Part shown: positions 33,838-33,931 of the stretch, one piece after another
Numbering within the stretch: the stretch's first letter is position 1
How the letters are laid out: the number at the start of each line of letters is the position of its first letter
NCBI RefSeq assembly: GCF_000705555.1
Contig: NZ_JMQN01000031.1
Coordinates: forward strand, 1-33,931
Length of the DNA stretch: 33,931 nucleotides
Reading direction: 5' to 3'
Source: Marinobacterium lacunae
GTDB taxonomy: Bacteria > Pseudomonadota > Gammaproteobacteria > Pseudomonadales > Balneatricaceae
Translations under genes and position numbers: made by a program
The notes under the pieces: model-generated
Database searches by the model: none
Told to the model about the DNA's origin: nothing
The model's input: only the letters and a program-made list of their open reading frames with translations

Positions 33838-33931
33838 ATGAGAAAAGCATTTCGTCCTTCACTATCCGCACTGCTGCTGGGCTCGGCAATCGCCGCCGCA
33901 TCCGGTTCGGCCTCCGCCTACAACCTGTACA
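33838..33931 (+). CDS. Exported protein, N-terminal fragment (runs off window)
   Basis: An ATG with GAGG upstream opens a frame to the window end. The 31 visible residues are a classical signal peptide: basic MRKAFRPS, hydrophobic LSALLLGSAIAAA, cleavage region SASA, then YNLY. The start of the mature part would suit an outer-membrane porin, which would fit an aromatic-uptake locus, but too little is visible to name it. Confidence 0.7.
   Translation, partial: MRKAFRPSLSALLLGSAIAAASGSASAYNLY

Overview
The window reads as chromosomal DNA of a heterotrophic, probably marine gammaproteobacterium (Oceanospirillales/Marinobacterium-like). This is an inference from the TRAP transporter with a TeaD-like universal stress protein, the Hpa aromatic pathway with an HpaA-type regulator, and the chemoreceptor and diguanylate-cyclase complement; no rRNA or tRNA is present to place it firmly.

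Region 1 (1-11277) is accessory in character. A decayed IS3-family element (1 to about 545) precedes an A+T-richer operon for a tripartite tricarboxylate transporter (TctC, TctB, TctA) and an FAD-linked 2-hydroxyacid dehydrogenase. Next comes a G+C-richer block with both ETF subunits and ETF-ubiquinone oxidoreductase, then two divergent, paralogous, A+T-rich LysR regulators sharing a promoter with a perfect inverted repeat. Read together: import of an organic acid, FAD-dependent oxidation, and electron delivery through ETF and ETF-QO to quinone.

Region 2 (11835-22303) holds mixed functions. A ferritin-like diiron protein with its own [2Fe-2S]/FAD/NAD reductase looks like an uncharacterised oxygenase or desaturase. 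It is divergent from a chemoreceptor that carries an extra C-terminal sensor-like domain. Then follow an apparently Tat-exported dienelactone-hydrolase-family protein divergent from a DOPA-4,5-dioxygenase-family protein, a GNAT acetyltransferase, a stand-alone protein with an S-adenosylhomocysteine-hydrolase-like NAD domain, a triple-PAS GGDEF protein and a LysE/RhtB exporter.

Region 3 (22304-33931) is a homoprotocatechuate/4-hydroxyphenylacetate lower-pathway locus. On the minus strand are hpaF and a TRAP transporter (P, Q, M) plus UspA; on the plus strand hpaH, hpaI, hpaG1, hpaG2, hpaE and the regulator hpaA. Four near-identical 12-bp palindromes of the form TTAAN4TTAA sit at the hpaF, dctP and hpaH promoters and suggest one repressor controls transport and catabolism together. 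No hpaD, hpaBC or MarR-type hpaR gene lies in the window. After hpaA come a soluble chemoreceptor with a CZB-like domain that seems to have lost its zinc ligands, a decayed internal-deletion copy of hpaA, and the start of an exported protein that runs off the edge.
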